From positions 1-61,743 of the forward strand of contig JADBYK010000005.1 in the NCBI GenBank assembly GCA_020403045.1: a DNA stretch of 61,743 nt, in the 5' to 3' direction. The stretch is from Cytophagales bacterium. GTDB taxonomy: Bacteria; Bacteroidota; Bacteroidia; Cytophagales; Cyclobacteriaceae. A model generated the notes under the pieces. The model had not been told where the DNA came from, made no database searches, and saw nothing but the letters and a program-made list of their open reading frames with translations. A program made the position numbers and the translations under genes. Shown here piece by piece: positions 39,005-47,934 of the stretch; the first letter of the stretch is position 1; every line of letters begins with the position of its first letter.

Positions 39005-39850
39005 CTACGGTCTTCTCTTCACCTTTGTTACGCTTTTAGTTTTCCAGGTTTGTCCTTCGTCATCCGAACGTTCTTCAATGATTTGGAATATACCGTTTGC
39101 AGGTTTTGTCCATCGGTTACGATGTAGTGATTTGCCTCTGGCTTCCAGGTTCACCATCAGCATATCATCTCCATCCTTGACCCACTTAAAAATACTTCCG
39201 CCTGAAAAAGTCTCGATCCAAGCTTGCTGATCTTTATCAAAGTAACCCAGGGTGCTGTATGAAAACGGACGAGCCAGCAATTGAAATTCTTTATGTAAAC
39301 TACATCCGTACGGATCAATGTAAATGTTCAACCGTCCGTACACATTTTCCCCTTTATCGGTTACTAAATATTCGTCCCACCTTCCTAAAAAAGGATTTAA
39401 TACATCGTACTGAGCGCCTCGACACTGCGTATTTTGCTTCTTTTCAAAAACAAGTTGTTGCGAATCGACAATACTGCCTAAATCCGAAAAAGTTTTTCCG
39501 GCAACAGGTGTTGTTTTGTGATTTTGTTTGATTTTCAACCAGCCCGCCTCAATGTCTGCATACGTCCCACGGGTAAAATACTCAACCGCCACTATGTAAT
39601 CCCACTTCGTATCGAGTGCTGTATCGTTATTGCGAATCAGCCGATAATCGTTGAACAATCCCTGTTGCACGGCAATGCTATCCATGGCAAACCAATTCTT
39701 TTCAAGAAATTCTTTCAGGTTTTCTCTTTGCCCTTCCTTTGCTTTGATATAGGTGTATGTCCAGGTGTATGGTGTTTCCGATTGTTGGCCAAAGGCAGGG
39801 GTTGAAAACAAACCGACTATAGCGATTAGGATTACAGCAGAAGATTTCAT
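39005..39850 (-). CDS. Exported protein of unknown function
   Basis: The 281-residue product has a signal peptide (MKSSAVILIAIVGLFSTPAFG). The mature part starts with YTWTYTYIKAKEGQRENLKEFLEKNW, a ferredoxin-like, ABM-like pattern (small dimeric alpha/beta domain). A second beta-rich half follows that resembles lipocalin-like DUF1579-type domains (NPFLGRWDEYL, LHKEFQLL). No catalytic motif is evident. A -7-like element TAATTTTG lies 18-25 bases ahead (complement 39868-39875). The ATG at 39850 gives the signal peptide. It is the last of four minus-strand genes. Confidence 0.7.
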   Translation of the reverse strand: MKSSAVILIAIVGLFSTPAFGQQSETPYTWTYTYIKAKEGQRENLKEFLEKNWFAMDSIAVQQGLFNDYRLIRNNDTALDTKWDYIVAVEYFTRGTYADIEAGWLKIKQNHKTTPVAGKTFSDLGSIVDSQQLVFEKKQNTQCRGAQYDVLNPFLGRWDEYLVTDKGENVYGRLNIYIDPYGCSLHKEFQLLARPFSYSTLGYFDKDQQAWIETFSGGSIFKWVKDGDDMLMVNLEARGKSLHRNRWTKPANGIFQIIEERSDDEGQTWKTKSVTKVKRRP

Positions 39851-39958
39851 AGCAGCTTTTTTTGAACCAAAATTAGGCGTGTCATCATTCATAAAAATCG
39901 TACTAGTACAAGTAGTGTGCTTAAGATACGCTCGGGATATAGCTCTTCGCGGATTACA

Positions 39959-40615
39959 TCACTTCATTAAAACCAAATTAAAACAAATGTGATGGACCAT
40001 CCAGACAAACAATATGAATTTGTAAGGATGGTAGGGCAAGTTTGATTTCCAGTCGAAAGTTAGCAACGCCAAGATCAATATTTCAATCAGGGCGGTTTTT
40101 ACATTTTCTCGTTCTAACGCACTCCAGGTTGGAAAAAGTAAAGGAACGATCCGTCCAAGCGTTGGCCCTAAAAGTACTAAGGCGGCTCCCGCCATATACC
40201 GCATATGCAGGGTTGGGCGATGCTTTAAAATGATGGCCAGTACGTAGCAGCCTGCCATAATGGTTGTTTCTCCAATTGGGATTACCGCGAAGCCGGCATG
40301 TTCGGATCTTAACAGGTTGCCAATCAATATGGCTGATGTAAGTACAAACAACGGAAACACAAAGTAAGAGGCTTTCCCTGCTTTTTTGTGGAGCAAGACT
40401 TTACCCTGCATGATGAAAAGGGGTTGTACGACCAACATAACTGCCCAAATGACCGCCAGCAGTGTGTGCACGTGCACGATGACCGGGATATCCTTTGGGA
40501 AGCCGGGAAAGAAACCAAAATACGATTTGTAGAAAGCAAGAAATATAAGCGGCAGAACAGTTGCTAAGCCAAATGCCAGGTATTGATACTGCTTTTCCAC
40601 AAAACCTGAAGCCAT
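39959..40615 (-). CDS. Membrane protein of unknown function (DUF2306-like)
   Basis: The 218-residue protein has about six hydrophobic segments, with HVHTLLAVIWAVMLVVQPLF and HMRYMAGAALVLLGPTLGRIV. The conserved His residues in membrane-facing positions resemble the DUF2306/cytochrome-like four-helix families, and haem binding is possible. It starts three bases after the DoxX-like gene ends, so the two are likely one operon. Confidence 0.65.
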   Translation of the reverse strand: MASGFVEKQYQYLAFGLATVLPLIFLAFYKSYFGFFPGFPKDIPVIVHVHTLLAVIWAVMLVVQPLFIMQGKVLLHKKAGKASYFVFPLFVLTSAILIGNLLRSEHAGFAVIPIGETTIMAGCYVLAIILKHRPTLHMRYMAGAALVLLGPTLGRIVPLLFPTWSALERENVKTALIEILILALLTFDWKSNLPYHPYKFILFVWMVHHICFNLVLMK

Positions 40616-40618
40616 GAA

Positions 40619-41032
40619 TCATTTCGTTTTCAACAGACTGTCGAAAGAAAGCTTTCCAGCCCCCCCGATAAAAAAGAAAATGGAAACAGCTAAGAGTTGT
40701 AAGGCCTGAAATGAACTTTCATATGGATCGCCACGATGGGCCAAGAATGTTGCCACAGCAAATGTGATGCCCAGCGGTACTGCCGCCCACCTCACTTTTA
40801 ACCCCACAATCAATAATATGCCACCACCAAATTCAGTAAGTACATACAACCAAGACATGAATACCGGAAAGGGGATGCCAAGAGAAGACAAATACGAAGC
40901 ACTTTCACCGGCACTCATCGTGATAACCGGTTGCCAGGAGTAGTACAATAAATGATAGCCAAAAGCAAGGCGGATGAATACCGGTGCATATTCTTTGAAG
41001 GGGTCTATTGCTTTTTCCAAGTCAAATTGCAT
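40619..41032 (-). CDS. DoxX-family membrane protein
   Basis: The 137-residue protein has four membrane segments and the DoxX patterns FIRLAFGYHLLYYSW, ELGGG-like TEFGGGILLIVGLKVRWAA, and FFIGGAGKLSFDSLL near its end. Family members handle thiosulfate:quinone or oxidative stress in some bacteria, but most are uncharacterised. The ATG at 41032 is used; the upstream extension starts with TTG. Probably cotranscribed with the next membrane protein and near a Crp-type regulator. Confidence 0.85.
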   Translation of the reverse strand: MQFDLEKAIDPFKEYAPVFIRLAFGYHLLYYSWQPVITMSAGESASYLSSLGIPFPVFMSWLYVLTEFGGGILLIVGLKVRWAAVPLGITFAVATFLAHRGDPYESSFQALQLLAVSIFFFIGGAGKLSFDSLLKTK

Positions 41033-41097
41033 AGCATATCGGATTGATGAACCAACTGCCGGCAAATGACAGGATGAGCAGCCGGAAATAAATCGTA

Positions 41098-41691
41098 CTA
41101 GAGCAAGAAATCGCCTTTCATTCTTCTCCTTCTAAGCCTGCTCAGGTAGGTAGGGGTAATGCCCAGGTAGGAAGCAATATGTTTTTGTGCAACCCGTTGT
41201 TCTATTTCCGGATATTTGGCAATAAACTGGCTATACCTCTCAGCAGCGGGTGAAGACAAATGATTGCTCACCCGGTCTTGAGTAACCAACAGCCTGTTTT
41301 GAAGCAAGATCCTGAAATACCTCTCAAATTTCGGAATCTGTGAGTAGAGTACTTCGATCTTATCTCGATGGATTTTAAGCAGACTTGAGTCCTCTTGTGC
41401 CTGAATCGCAAATTCAGATGGGGTGCTTTTCAAAAAACTTTTGAGATTTCCCGTCCACCAACCTTCAACCGCAAACATAGTTGTGTGCTCAACCAGATTG
41501 CGATCAAAATAAAATGAACGCAGGCAACCACGTAAAATAAAATATTCAAACTTACATACCTGGCCTTCTCGCAACAGCAAGTCATTATTTTTTATGAAGT
41601 CTGTTTCGGTCAGGGTTTTGAAGATCTCTTTTTCTTTATTGGATAGCTTAACTACCCTCTCAATGCTGGAAAAAGCTCCTGATAAATTCAT
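41098..41691 (-). CDS. Crp/Fnr-family regulator
   Basis: This 197-residue protein has an N-terminal cyclic-nucleotide-binding fold (about 15-125; DLLLREGQVCKFEYFILRGCLRSFY) and a shortened C-terminal helix-turn-helix (RVAQKHIASYLGITPTYLSRLRRR). The Arg and Glu that bind cAMP in Crp are not clearly kept, so another signal is likely, as in most Bacteroidetes members. It lies directly ahead of the DoxX-like and membrane genes, which it may regulate. A MITE-like element sits 49 bases upstream of its start, inside the promoter region. Confidence 0.88.
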   Translation of the reverse strand: MNLSGAFSSIERVVKLSNKEKEIFKTLTETDFIKNNDLLLREGQVCKFEYFILRGCLRSFYFDRNLVEHTTMFAVEGWWTGNLKSFLKSTPSEFAIQAQEDSSLLKIHRDKIEVLYSQIPKFERYFRILLQNRLLVTQDRVSNHLSSPAAERYSQFIAKYPEIEQRVAQKHIASYLGITPTYLSRLRRRRMKGDFLL

Positions 41692-41739
41692 TTCATTTAC
41701 TATCGCGCTCGGGCCTCTGGTTAAAGTGCAAAAATACAA

Positions 41740-41877
41740 TTTAGGGCATCTCTAAAAACCACCAATAAAACTAAATGTCATTCCGGCCCTTGTGCCGGAA
41801 TCCCATTTCAACCACACCGAAGCGGATACCGGAACCAGTCCGGTATGACAGGTCGGGGTTTTTAGAGGTGCCCTTTA
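41740..41877. mobile_element. MITE-like element with TTTA target duplication
   Basis: A 130-base element (41744-41873) has inverted ends of 17 bases (GGGCATCTCTAAAAACC; one mismatch to its partner) and is flanked by TTTA on each side (41740-41743, 41874-41877). Inside, ATTCCGG (41780-41786) pairs with CCGGAAT (41795-41801) and an outer pair starts TGTCATTCCGG (41776-41786), partner 41840-41850. It has no coding capacity, so a transposase elsewhere would have moved it. Confidence 0.75.
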
Positions 41878-42296
41878 GTTATTTTTCAGTTTCAGGTACC
41901 ACATTGTCTTCCATCAAAGAACGGTGTATATAAAGTGAACGTAAAACCTTGTTGGCTTTTTAAAGATAATTTATGAAACGGCTTGCAGATTATGTTTTGG
42001 CGTGAGACAGCACACGGAGATGAAGGACATCACCCTGTCAATACGCATCAGCCGATTAGACGGTACTACACGCGATGACTAAATACACGCTCGCGGTAAT
42101 TTTACTGTGCGTGTAACATCAACTCGCCCGGCAGTGCCTCCCATAAATCTGTGCGCCTCACTTTCTCCGGGCGTATGTGCGCGAATTCTGCAGCTAACAC
42201 CTCCTGTGCCGGATACTTGGCTTTTGTTCATTACGATCATAAGGCTCCCATGTTTCAAGATGCCGAAAGTCGGGCGACCAACCGTATGAACAAAAC
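41878..42296. other. 420-base stretch without a gene
   Basis: Between the MITE and the TPR gene no open frame of credible composition was seen. Short frames near 42107-42336 are reading shadows. No structured RNA could be recognised. Confidence 0.4.
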
Positions 42297-43529
42297 CTAC
42301 TCCTCAAACCTGCGGATCAGCGCCACCATCCGCTGATCGGATAACATGCCTTTCATATCGTCATCGCGGTAGATGAAACCAGCATCTATCCCTTTCACCA
42401 ACGAGGTTTCCAGAAGCTCGAAAAATCGTGTGGTGTCATGCTTGTGACGCAGGTAGTGAAGCGACTGGTTATAATACGCTGTGCTTAAATCCGGATCGAT
42501 CTCAATGGCCTTGTCTAAATAGTAGATGGCAGAATCACCGTAGCCCAGCGACCCCATCGTGCTGGCCATGCCCGACATGATCACCGCCCTGCGCTTCTTC
42601 GAATCGGTTGGCTTTAACTTCGCAAATGCCAGTCTTCTTTTCGCCAGCGACTCCTCGAACTTTTTCTGACCGCGAAGAACATTCGCCCAGACATTGTATA
42701 ACCGATGCTCTTCGGTGGAGTATTTCAGGCCTTCTTCCACCTTCACTAATGCTTCATCCAATTTCTTTTGATGCACTAACCCTTGCGCCCAGGCCGCGTA
42801 CACGGATGCCTCCTTTTCGCGATTTCCTTTGTATCGCTCCAGCCGGAACTTGCTGAGCCTTATCACCTTTTCACCATTCTGCAAAGCATTGCCATAGTAG
42901 GCATTAAGCACGTCATCGTTCGTGTATTTCAAAATAGTTTCAGCTGCATCCGTCACAAGTGTTTTGAGCGGCACACCCCAGTTTCCTGAACTATCCAGGG
43001 GCGCTTCAAACCGCTCCGGCTTTTCCCCAATCACTTCCAGCTCCAGCACCATCGTGTTGCCTTCGATGGTGATTTCTCCCGTAATCTTATTTTTCCGGTA
43101 GATTCCAACAGCATTGCCGATCAGTTCAATGATGCCCCGAATCGGTACGCCCACACCGATCAAATCCACCGACACATCCGACTTGGCAGAAGCACTCGCG
43201 TAACTAATGGCTGATTCAACCGTACTGGCGCGCTGGATGATTTCATTTAATTTCCGGCTAATGCGTGTGGCGATCGTATTACCTGAAAATCCTGCCTGTT
43301 GAAATGCCTCTGGCACTTCAATGTTCTGGATGTAGTAACTGGAGTCGCTCAACTCGCGGGCCACAAATACGGCAGCTACAATCAGTACCGAAATGACAAA
43401 TAATTTCGCCATGATCGAAAAAATGGCCGTCACTCTCTCTTCGAGCCTGAGAATACTAAACGACCTGCCCGGTGCAGGGATTTGTTTCGAGGGAACGTCT
43501 TGTTCCGGATTTGGTTGCGTGTCTTTCAT
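42297..43529 (-). CDS. Membrane-anchored TPR protein
   Basis: The 410-residue protein has one transmembrane segment at about 40-58 (LFVISVLIVAAVFVARE), a middle region of unknown type (60-210) and four or five TPR-like repeats (about 230-380; EASVYAAWAQGLVHQKKLDEALVKVEEGL, AYYNQSLHYLRHKHD). The orientation is probably N-terminus inside. TPRs imply a protein-binding role. It is the last gene after the unknown 452-residue protein, 69 bases away, and may be in the same operon as the leucine-dehydrogenase-like gene. Confidence 0.75.
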   Translation of the reverse strand: MKDTQPNPEQDVPSKQIPAPGRSFSILRLEERVTAIFSIMAKLFVISVLIVAAVFVARELSDSSYYIQNIEVPEAFQQAGFSGNTIATRISRKLNEIIQRASTVESAISYASASAKSDVSVDLIGVGVPIRGIIELIGNAVGIYRKNKITGEITIEGNTMVLELEVIGEKPERFEAPLDSSGNWGVPLKTLVTDAAETILKYTNDDVLNAYYGNALQNGEKVIRLSKFRLERYKGNREKEASVYAAWAQGLVHQKKLDEALVKVEEGLKYSTEEHRLYNVWANVLRGQKKFEESLAKRRLAFAKLKPTDSKKRRAVIMSGMASTMGSLGYGDSAIYYLDKAIEIDPDLSTAYYNQSLHYLRHKHDTTRFFELLETSLVKGIDAGFIYRDDDMKGMLSDQRMVALIRRFEE

Positions 43530-43597
43530 CTAACTAAAAAATCTATTCAGTCGCCAATGGCGTCATTTTATTTAGGATATCTCAAGTCCAACAAAAC

Positions 43598-44956
43598 CTA
43601 GTTTAACGCGTTGGGCACTTCCAGCAGGTTCTTTCTCGGATCCAGCACCCGCAGCACATCATCAATGCCGGGCTGGTTAAATCCTTTGTATCCATCGTTG
43701 CGCTCCAGGTTTTCAAAATGTGAACCAATCGCGCCATTCACCCGGAAATCCTCTGCCTGCTGTTGGGTGATCAATCCTTTCGCCTCCAGCGCATCCACTG
43801 TTTTCGGATTCACCGGCCACCACTCGCCCACCGTAAGTTCCTGATAGAGGTGTTTGAAATTCGAAAATGGCACCATCATGTCGATGCCCAGCGACTGGAA
43901 TTGCTGGCGCAGTACACGTTGGTCAAACATGCACTCCAGGTGATTCAGGCCCGCCTGCAACATCGACTCGCCATGCAGGGCCGTCCACAAACCCGCGCGC
44001 CTCAGGTACGGCAGTGGCTCCAGAGGATTGTGCGCAAAATCTCCGGCCAATTCCTCCGGGGCCAGATCAATGTCCGTAAAAATGATGCTACCCAAAACCG
44101 GCTGCTCCAGAATCTGCGAACCCCAGCCGGCATCTGCCCCAGCATAAAACCGCTCGCGACATTCAAACCCCAGCGTTTCCAGCACGCGGATGTTGCGGTA
44201 AAACAACTCCCTCGAACTGTCGTACGTATGATGATCCTGATTCGCCCACCCCAATCCAAATTTATCCTGACGCATCTTCTGCACGCGGCCCGCATAATTG
44301 CGGCTCATCCAATACTCGCGCTCGGCCCGTAAGAACAAATCACAGGCTACGTCTCGTCCAATATCGCCCACGGCAGACTGCACAAGGGCATCCGTATGGT
44401 CAAAGCCTTCCTCGTCATGATCAAACTGGCGCCTCCGCGACCGAAATATCTGCTGATGAATGCGCGAAGCCTGAATATACGAGTCGGATGGATCATCGAC
44501 TTCAAAAGCCTGCGTGCCGTTGCGCTGCACCGCCCAAAATTCCACGTCCTCGTTTTTCCACACACACACCTGCCGGTGCGGAGCAAACGGCTTACCGTAG
44601 ATCGGGTGGGTAATGCCCAACGCGCGCACGAAGTCGGCCATGAATTCAACTTTAAAATACACCTTCACCGTGGCACCGCCTTGCGTGATGGTGGGAAAAA
44701 AGCCGCTTGTGTTGCGCAACAATCCATGCGCATCCAACTGCCACCCATAGTTGTGGAGCTCCCGTGCAGACGTCTGACTGGCAGGGATGACCAGGTGGTC
44801 GAGTAAATCGCGCAGGCGAACACCGCATTGTTCTAAAATAGTTTGCTGAAAGGCGGCCGCCTCCGGGCACGATTCAAGCGCCTGGCGAAAATACCGCTTC
44901 ACAATCGCCTCTGCCTGCGGTTGTACGCTCCAGGTGGGGAATATCACTTTTTCCAT
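43598..44956 (-). CDS. Uncharacterised 452-residue soluble protein, possible VOC/DUF1338-like
   Basis: No family is firmly recognised. The protein is soluble, rich in aromatic residues and acidic/His clusters. Two halves look alike: HHTYDSSRELFYRNIRVLETLGF near 240, and LNHLECMFDQRVLRQQFQSLGI near 340. Each begins with a beta strand bearing His and continues with a helix, as in vicinal-oxygen-chelate and DUF1338 (2-oxoadipate dioxygenase) proteins. GSHFENLERNDGYKGF near 430 might supply a metal ligand. It is 13 bases behind the leucine-dehydrogenase-like gene, so a role in amino-acid or 2-oxoacid metabolism is plausible. Composition is very G+C-rich. The enzyme idea is inference. Confidence 0.7.
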   Translation of the reverse strand: MEKVIFPTWSVQPQAEAIVKRYFRQALESCPEAAAFQQTILEQCGVRLRDLLDHLVIPASQTSARELHNYGWQLDAHGLLRNTSGFFPTITQGGATVKVYFKVEFMADFVRALGITHPIYGKPFAPHRQVCVWKNEDVEFWAVQRNGTQAFEVDDPSDSYIQASRIHQQIFRSRRRQFDHDEEGFDHTDALVQSAVGDIGRDVACDLFLRAEREYWMSRNYAGRVQKMRQDKFGLGWANQDHHTYDSSRELFYRNIRVLETLGFECRERFYAGADAGWGSQILEQPVLGSIIFTDIDLAPEELAGDFAHNPLEPLPYLRRAGLWTALHGESMLQAGLNHLECMFDQRVLRQQFQSLGIDMMVPFSNFKHLYQELTVGEWWPVNPKTVDALEAKGLITQQQAEDFRVNGAIGSHFENLERNDGYKGFNQPGIDDVLRVLDPRKNLLEVPNALN

Positions 44957-44969
44957 ATTGACATGATGT

Positions 44970-46010
44970 TTATTGTATCCGATTTAATTTTTCGCGCACC
45001 AGATTGCGGGCAGCCACATGCGTGTTGATCCGCTGCTCGTCCGCTAAGGTGAAAATAGTGGTGAGCGTTTGTTCCACGCGGCTCACCTGTTCAAAGGCTA
45101 CTTGCTTCGACCACCCCATCGCCTCCATGCCCGTGATGGCAAGCGCCCCTCCGATGTTGCAGGCAAAATCAGGGGCATACAAAATATTTTGCCGCGCCAG
45201 AAAATCGGCATCTGCTTCCGTGCCGAGCTGGTTGTTGGCTGCCCCCACCACGGCTTTGCACCGCAGCTGTGGAATGGTGTCGGCATTCAGGATGCCGCCC
45301 AGCGCGCAGGGCGAAAAAATATCACACGGAGTTTGGTACACCCGTGCGGGCGTTACAAACGCATACTCCGGATAGTCGTTGGCCACGCGCTCATCAACAT
45401 CCGAAATCAGAATTTCCGCCCCTTCGCTCTTCAGGTACCCCAGCAGGGGGCGTCCCACGCTGCCGATCCCCTGCACCAGAATTTTTTTCCCTCCCAATGT
45501 ACGGGTGCCAAACAGATGCGCGCCCACGGCCTTCATGCCGCAGTATGTTCCGTATCCGGTAGCCTCGCCCGATCCGCCTGCACCCCCGTTGGCAGGGGTG
45601 CGACTGAACACATACGGATCTCCGGTGGTGGCGATCACATCCATGTCTTCCGGTGTAGTGCCCACATCGGGGCCCGTGTAGTAATAGCCGTTCAGTTGCC
45701 TGATCCACGATCCGTAGCGCATCAGCAGCCCATGCCGCTCTTCGGGCAACAGATCACGCGAAAGCGCTATCACAGCCTTGCCCCCACCGCGCGGAAAATC
45801 TGCGAGCGCAAACTTGTACGTCATGCCGCTGGATAATTTCTGCGCATCCTGAATGGCGTCTTCAACCGTGTTGTATTTCATCAGGCGCGTGCCGCCCGTA
45901 GCCGGCCCGAATTTCGAAGAGTGAATTCCGATGATGATCACAGCCCCGGTCTGTGCATCGTGCCTGATCAGCACCGCCTCTCCATCCCACGCTGTTAGGA
46001 TTTCTTTCAC
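44970..46010 (-). CDS. Leucine/Glu/Phe/Val dehydrogenase family enzyme
   Basis: The enzyme oxidatively deaminates a branched-chain or aromatic amino acid with NAD, giving the 2-oxoacid and ammonia. The 346-residue length fits leucine dehydrogenase rather than glutamate dehydrogenase. The catalytic Lys motif MTYKFALADFPRGGGKAVI is near residue 64, TGPDVGTTPEDM near 112, and the Rossmann loop GIGSVGRPLLGYL near 180. The start is GTG at 46010, as no ATG is available in frame. It heads a probable operon with the 452-residue unknown protein. The fused E1 at 22.7-25.1 kb could consume its product. Sequence is about two-thirds G+C in places. Confidence 0.9.
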   Translation of the reverse strand: MKEILTAWDGEAVLIRHDAQTGAVIIIGIHSSKFGPATGGTRLMKYNTVEDAIQDAQKLSSGMTYKFALADFPRGGGKAVIALSRDLLPEERHGLLMRYGSWIRQLNGYYYTGPDVGTTPEDMDVIATTGDPYVFSRTPANGGAGGSGEATGYGTYCGMKAVGAHLFGTRTLGGKKILVQGIGSVGRPLLGYLKSEGAEILISDVDERVANDYPEYAFVTPARVYQTPCDIFSPCALGGILNADTIPQLRCKAVVGAANNQLGTEADADFLARQNILYAPDFACNIGGALAITGMEAMGWSKQVAFEQVSRVEQTLTTIFTLADEQRINTHVAARNLVREKLNRIQ

Positions 46011-46760
46011 TCACGCAATGTACAATTTAGTTGCTATTTTTTTCCATCCATTTTCCCTGCCCGGTCGGCTGTTATCGCCCACCGGCAATCACAGCGATAA
46101 AACAACGCGACACATGTCGGTTGTAAGATTTTCTTATTGGCAGGGTGAGGCAGAGAGCACAGGCGGAACACGCTGGGGGCTTGCGAAATTTTTTTTGGGG
46201 CGGCTTTCGGGCTATCCGCTTTACTCCTCGCCACCTGCGCGCAGGGCCCTGGCAGCTGCGGGGTGCCGCTCCTATCCCGGCCGCGCGGTGTACAGGTATG
46301 CTGCGCGTCTCCGTTTTATCCTGAAGTCTTTATGGCAACAAGCAGGCGAAAAGAAAAAGCACAAGCTATAACCCGCACACATGGCCAAAACCACAAACAA
46401 AAAATAGGATGAAAAAAATGCAAAGAGCTTTTGGCAACATCCACTCATTTTCATTTGTCCCAATCCCCATTTTGATTTCTTCACCAACGGGCAGAATGAA
46501 AGTAGCTAATAGACACGCTTGTGTTTTTGGTTTTGCAAAAGGCTTGCGCCCACAGCCAACGCGTGTGTGTAGCACGTGCCGCGGTGATCGCGGGCGCAGG
46601 CAGCCTGGGCCGCAAACTGATTTTTGCAAACCGGCAGGATTGTTTTATTCTGAGTTCTCACGCTGGCGAGGCGCGCAAGCATGAACGGGCCGGCAGTGCT
46701 CAACGGGTAATGTGGTTGTTTGAGAGGGCGAGCGAGGGGAGTAGGGAAGCCGCAGAATTA
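46011..46760. other. 750-base G+C-rich stretch without a credible gene
   Basis: The sequence between the dehydrogenase and the REP cluster has only short, overlapping frames on both strands with no recognisable motifs. No RNA gene was recognised. Decayed coding sequence or insertion debris is possible. Confidence 0.4.
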
Positions 46761-47034
46761 CGAGGCGAGACTCCTGCGGAGAATAAGAATTCTATTGCAT
46801 AACCCGTAAAACAGGTAGTATTGTATTCATTTGCATAAAATGAACTGCAACCATTTCGGAAACTGCTTGTATTGAAACTATTTCTTTTCACCGCAGGAGT
46901 CTCCCGCCTCGGGGACTCTGTCGGAAGCAGGAGATAAGTGAAAGAAAAAGTAAGGCAGGGCAAGTGAAGGAGAGAATGTAGTATAAAGGAAGTAAGCGCA
47001 GAGTCCCCGAAACGGGATCTCTGCGAGGAATAAT
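46761..47034. repeat. Cluster of three REP-like hairpins (solo, alternating orientation)
   Basis: Copies lie at about 46761-46786, 46881-46932 and 46995-47034, in alternating orientations. The third, GCGCAGAGTCCCCGAAACGG and onward, is a near match to the right end of the RAYT elements (GCGCGGAGTCCCGAAAACGG and onward), so these are non-autonomous partners of that transposase family. The bases after the first copy (TTCTATTGCATAA) also match the terminal hairpin of the repeat at 104-132. Confidence 0.8.
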
Positions 47035-47179
47035 CTTTGACCTGGGCTCGGTAGCAGGCATGTGGTTGCATCTGGCCTTTTCAATCATCCGTTTTCAAAG
47101 GCCTTTGCCAAAAGCAGAAGGTTGCAAATGAGTTGGATTTGTTGAATGACTGGAACTTATAGGCCAAACCCCAATAAGC

Positions 47180-47617
47180 CTATCCGGGCATTTGCTCGCC
47201 CAACCGGTGCAAAAGGCCTAACAACTTTTGCCGTTGTGCCTCATTGCACAAAAGAAACAACTGATGCAGGTGGTGGAGCATGGCACGGTCAATTTTATTT
47301 TGAATGGCGTTGATGGCAGCCTGCTTTTCAAGCAGCACTGACTCCGTTACGCTGGCCGATGAAATCTCATTAAAGAATTCCTGTTTGGCCAACTTCAATT
47401 CGTTCAGCATCGGGCCCATCACATTTTTGTTCGAATCCAGAAGGTATTTATACCGACTTATTTGGTCACTGTCCAGCTTCAATTCATAAATTAAAAATTC
47501 CGGCCCCATTGGTGAGACTTGCCTATTGCGAACAAAGCCCAGCACAATAAAAATTACCAACAGCAGGTTGAGAAAAATGAGCCCGGTAATAACGGTGCGA
47601 TTTGAAACAGCGGCCAT
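47180..47617 (-). CDS. Spy/CpxP-like periplasmic protein with membrane anchor
   Basis: The 145-residue protein has one N-terminal membrane segment (TGLIFLNLLLVIFIVLGFV) and a helical periplasmic part resembling heavy-metal-sensing, Spy-like proteins (LKLDSDQISRYKYLLDSNKNV, QAAINAIQNKIDRAMLHHLHQLF). Such proteins, placed after an ECF sigma factor and its anti-sigma, serve as envelope stress sensors. It is the third gene in the set with the sigma factor and the 91-residue protein, five bases away. Confidence 0.75.
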   Translation of the reverse strand: MAAVSNRTVITGLIFLNLLLVIFIVLGFVRNRQVSPMGPEFLIYELKLDSDQISRYKYLLDSNKNVMGPMLNELKLAKQEFFNEISSASVTESVLLEKQAAINAIQNKIDRAMLHHLHQLFLLCNEAQRQKLLGLLHRLGEQMPG

Positions 47618-47622
47618 ACGTG

Positions 47623-47898
47623 TTAAAAGTTTATCTGGTTTACCGACAAATAATTAGAAAGGTTGTAGTAAGGTTCACTTACAAAATTCTGCCTGTAAGA
47701 GAGGTACCAAACGGTAACATTTACGGTAACAAGTGCAATGCCCGCTGCCATGCGCATCCAGTTTAACTCAACAGCCGTTTGCCTCGGAACTTTTAACCGC
47801 GGACGGATATGCGTAAGAAAGTACGTATCGGGCAATTGCCCCACGGGCATTCTTCGGGCCACTTCAATAAGTTCATGTATACTTTCAATCTTTTTCAT
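47623..47898 (-). CDS. Small membrane protein, likely anti-sigma-like
   Basis: The 91-residue protein has a soluble N-terminal part (about 1-45; LPDTYFLTHIRPRLKVPRQ) and one transmembrane segment (WMRMAAGIALVTVNVTVWYLSY). It lacks the zinc-binding His/Cys pattern of classic anti-sigma factors. Position directly after the sigma gene and shape argue for an inhibitor of the adjacent sigma factor. This is inference from context. Confidence 0.65.
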   Translation of the reverse strand: MKKIESIHELIEVARRMPVGQLPDTYFLTHIRPRLKVPRQTAVELNWMRMAAGIALVTVNVTVWYLSYRQNFVSEPYYNLSNYLSVNQINF

Positions 47899-47934
47899 AA
47901 ATGAAGATATTTATTTTTGCTTAAATCATCTAAA

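Noticed and set aside
43600-46000. Several plus-strand frames of 60-255 codons opposite the leucine-dehydrogenase-like and 452-residue genes
   Set aside because: They are reading shadows caused by high G+C; the minus-strand frames contain recognised or coherent domains.
46011-46760. Overlapping short frames with Pro/Arg-rich translations
   Set aside because: No start context, motif or consistent frame; high G+C inflates open frames.
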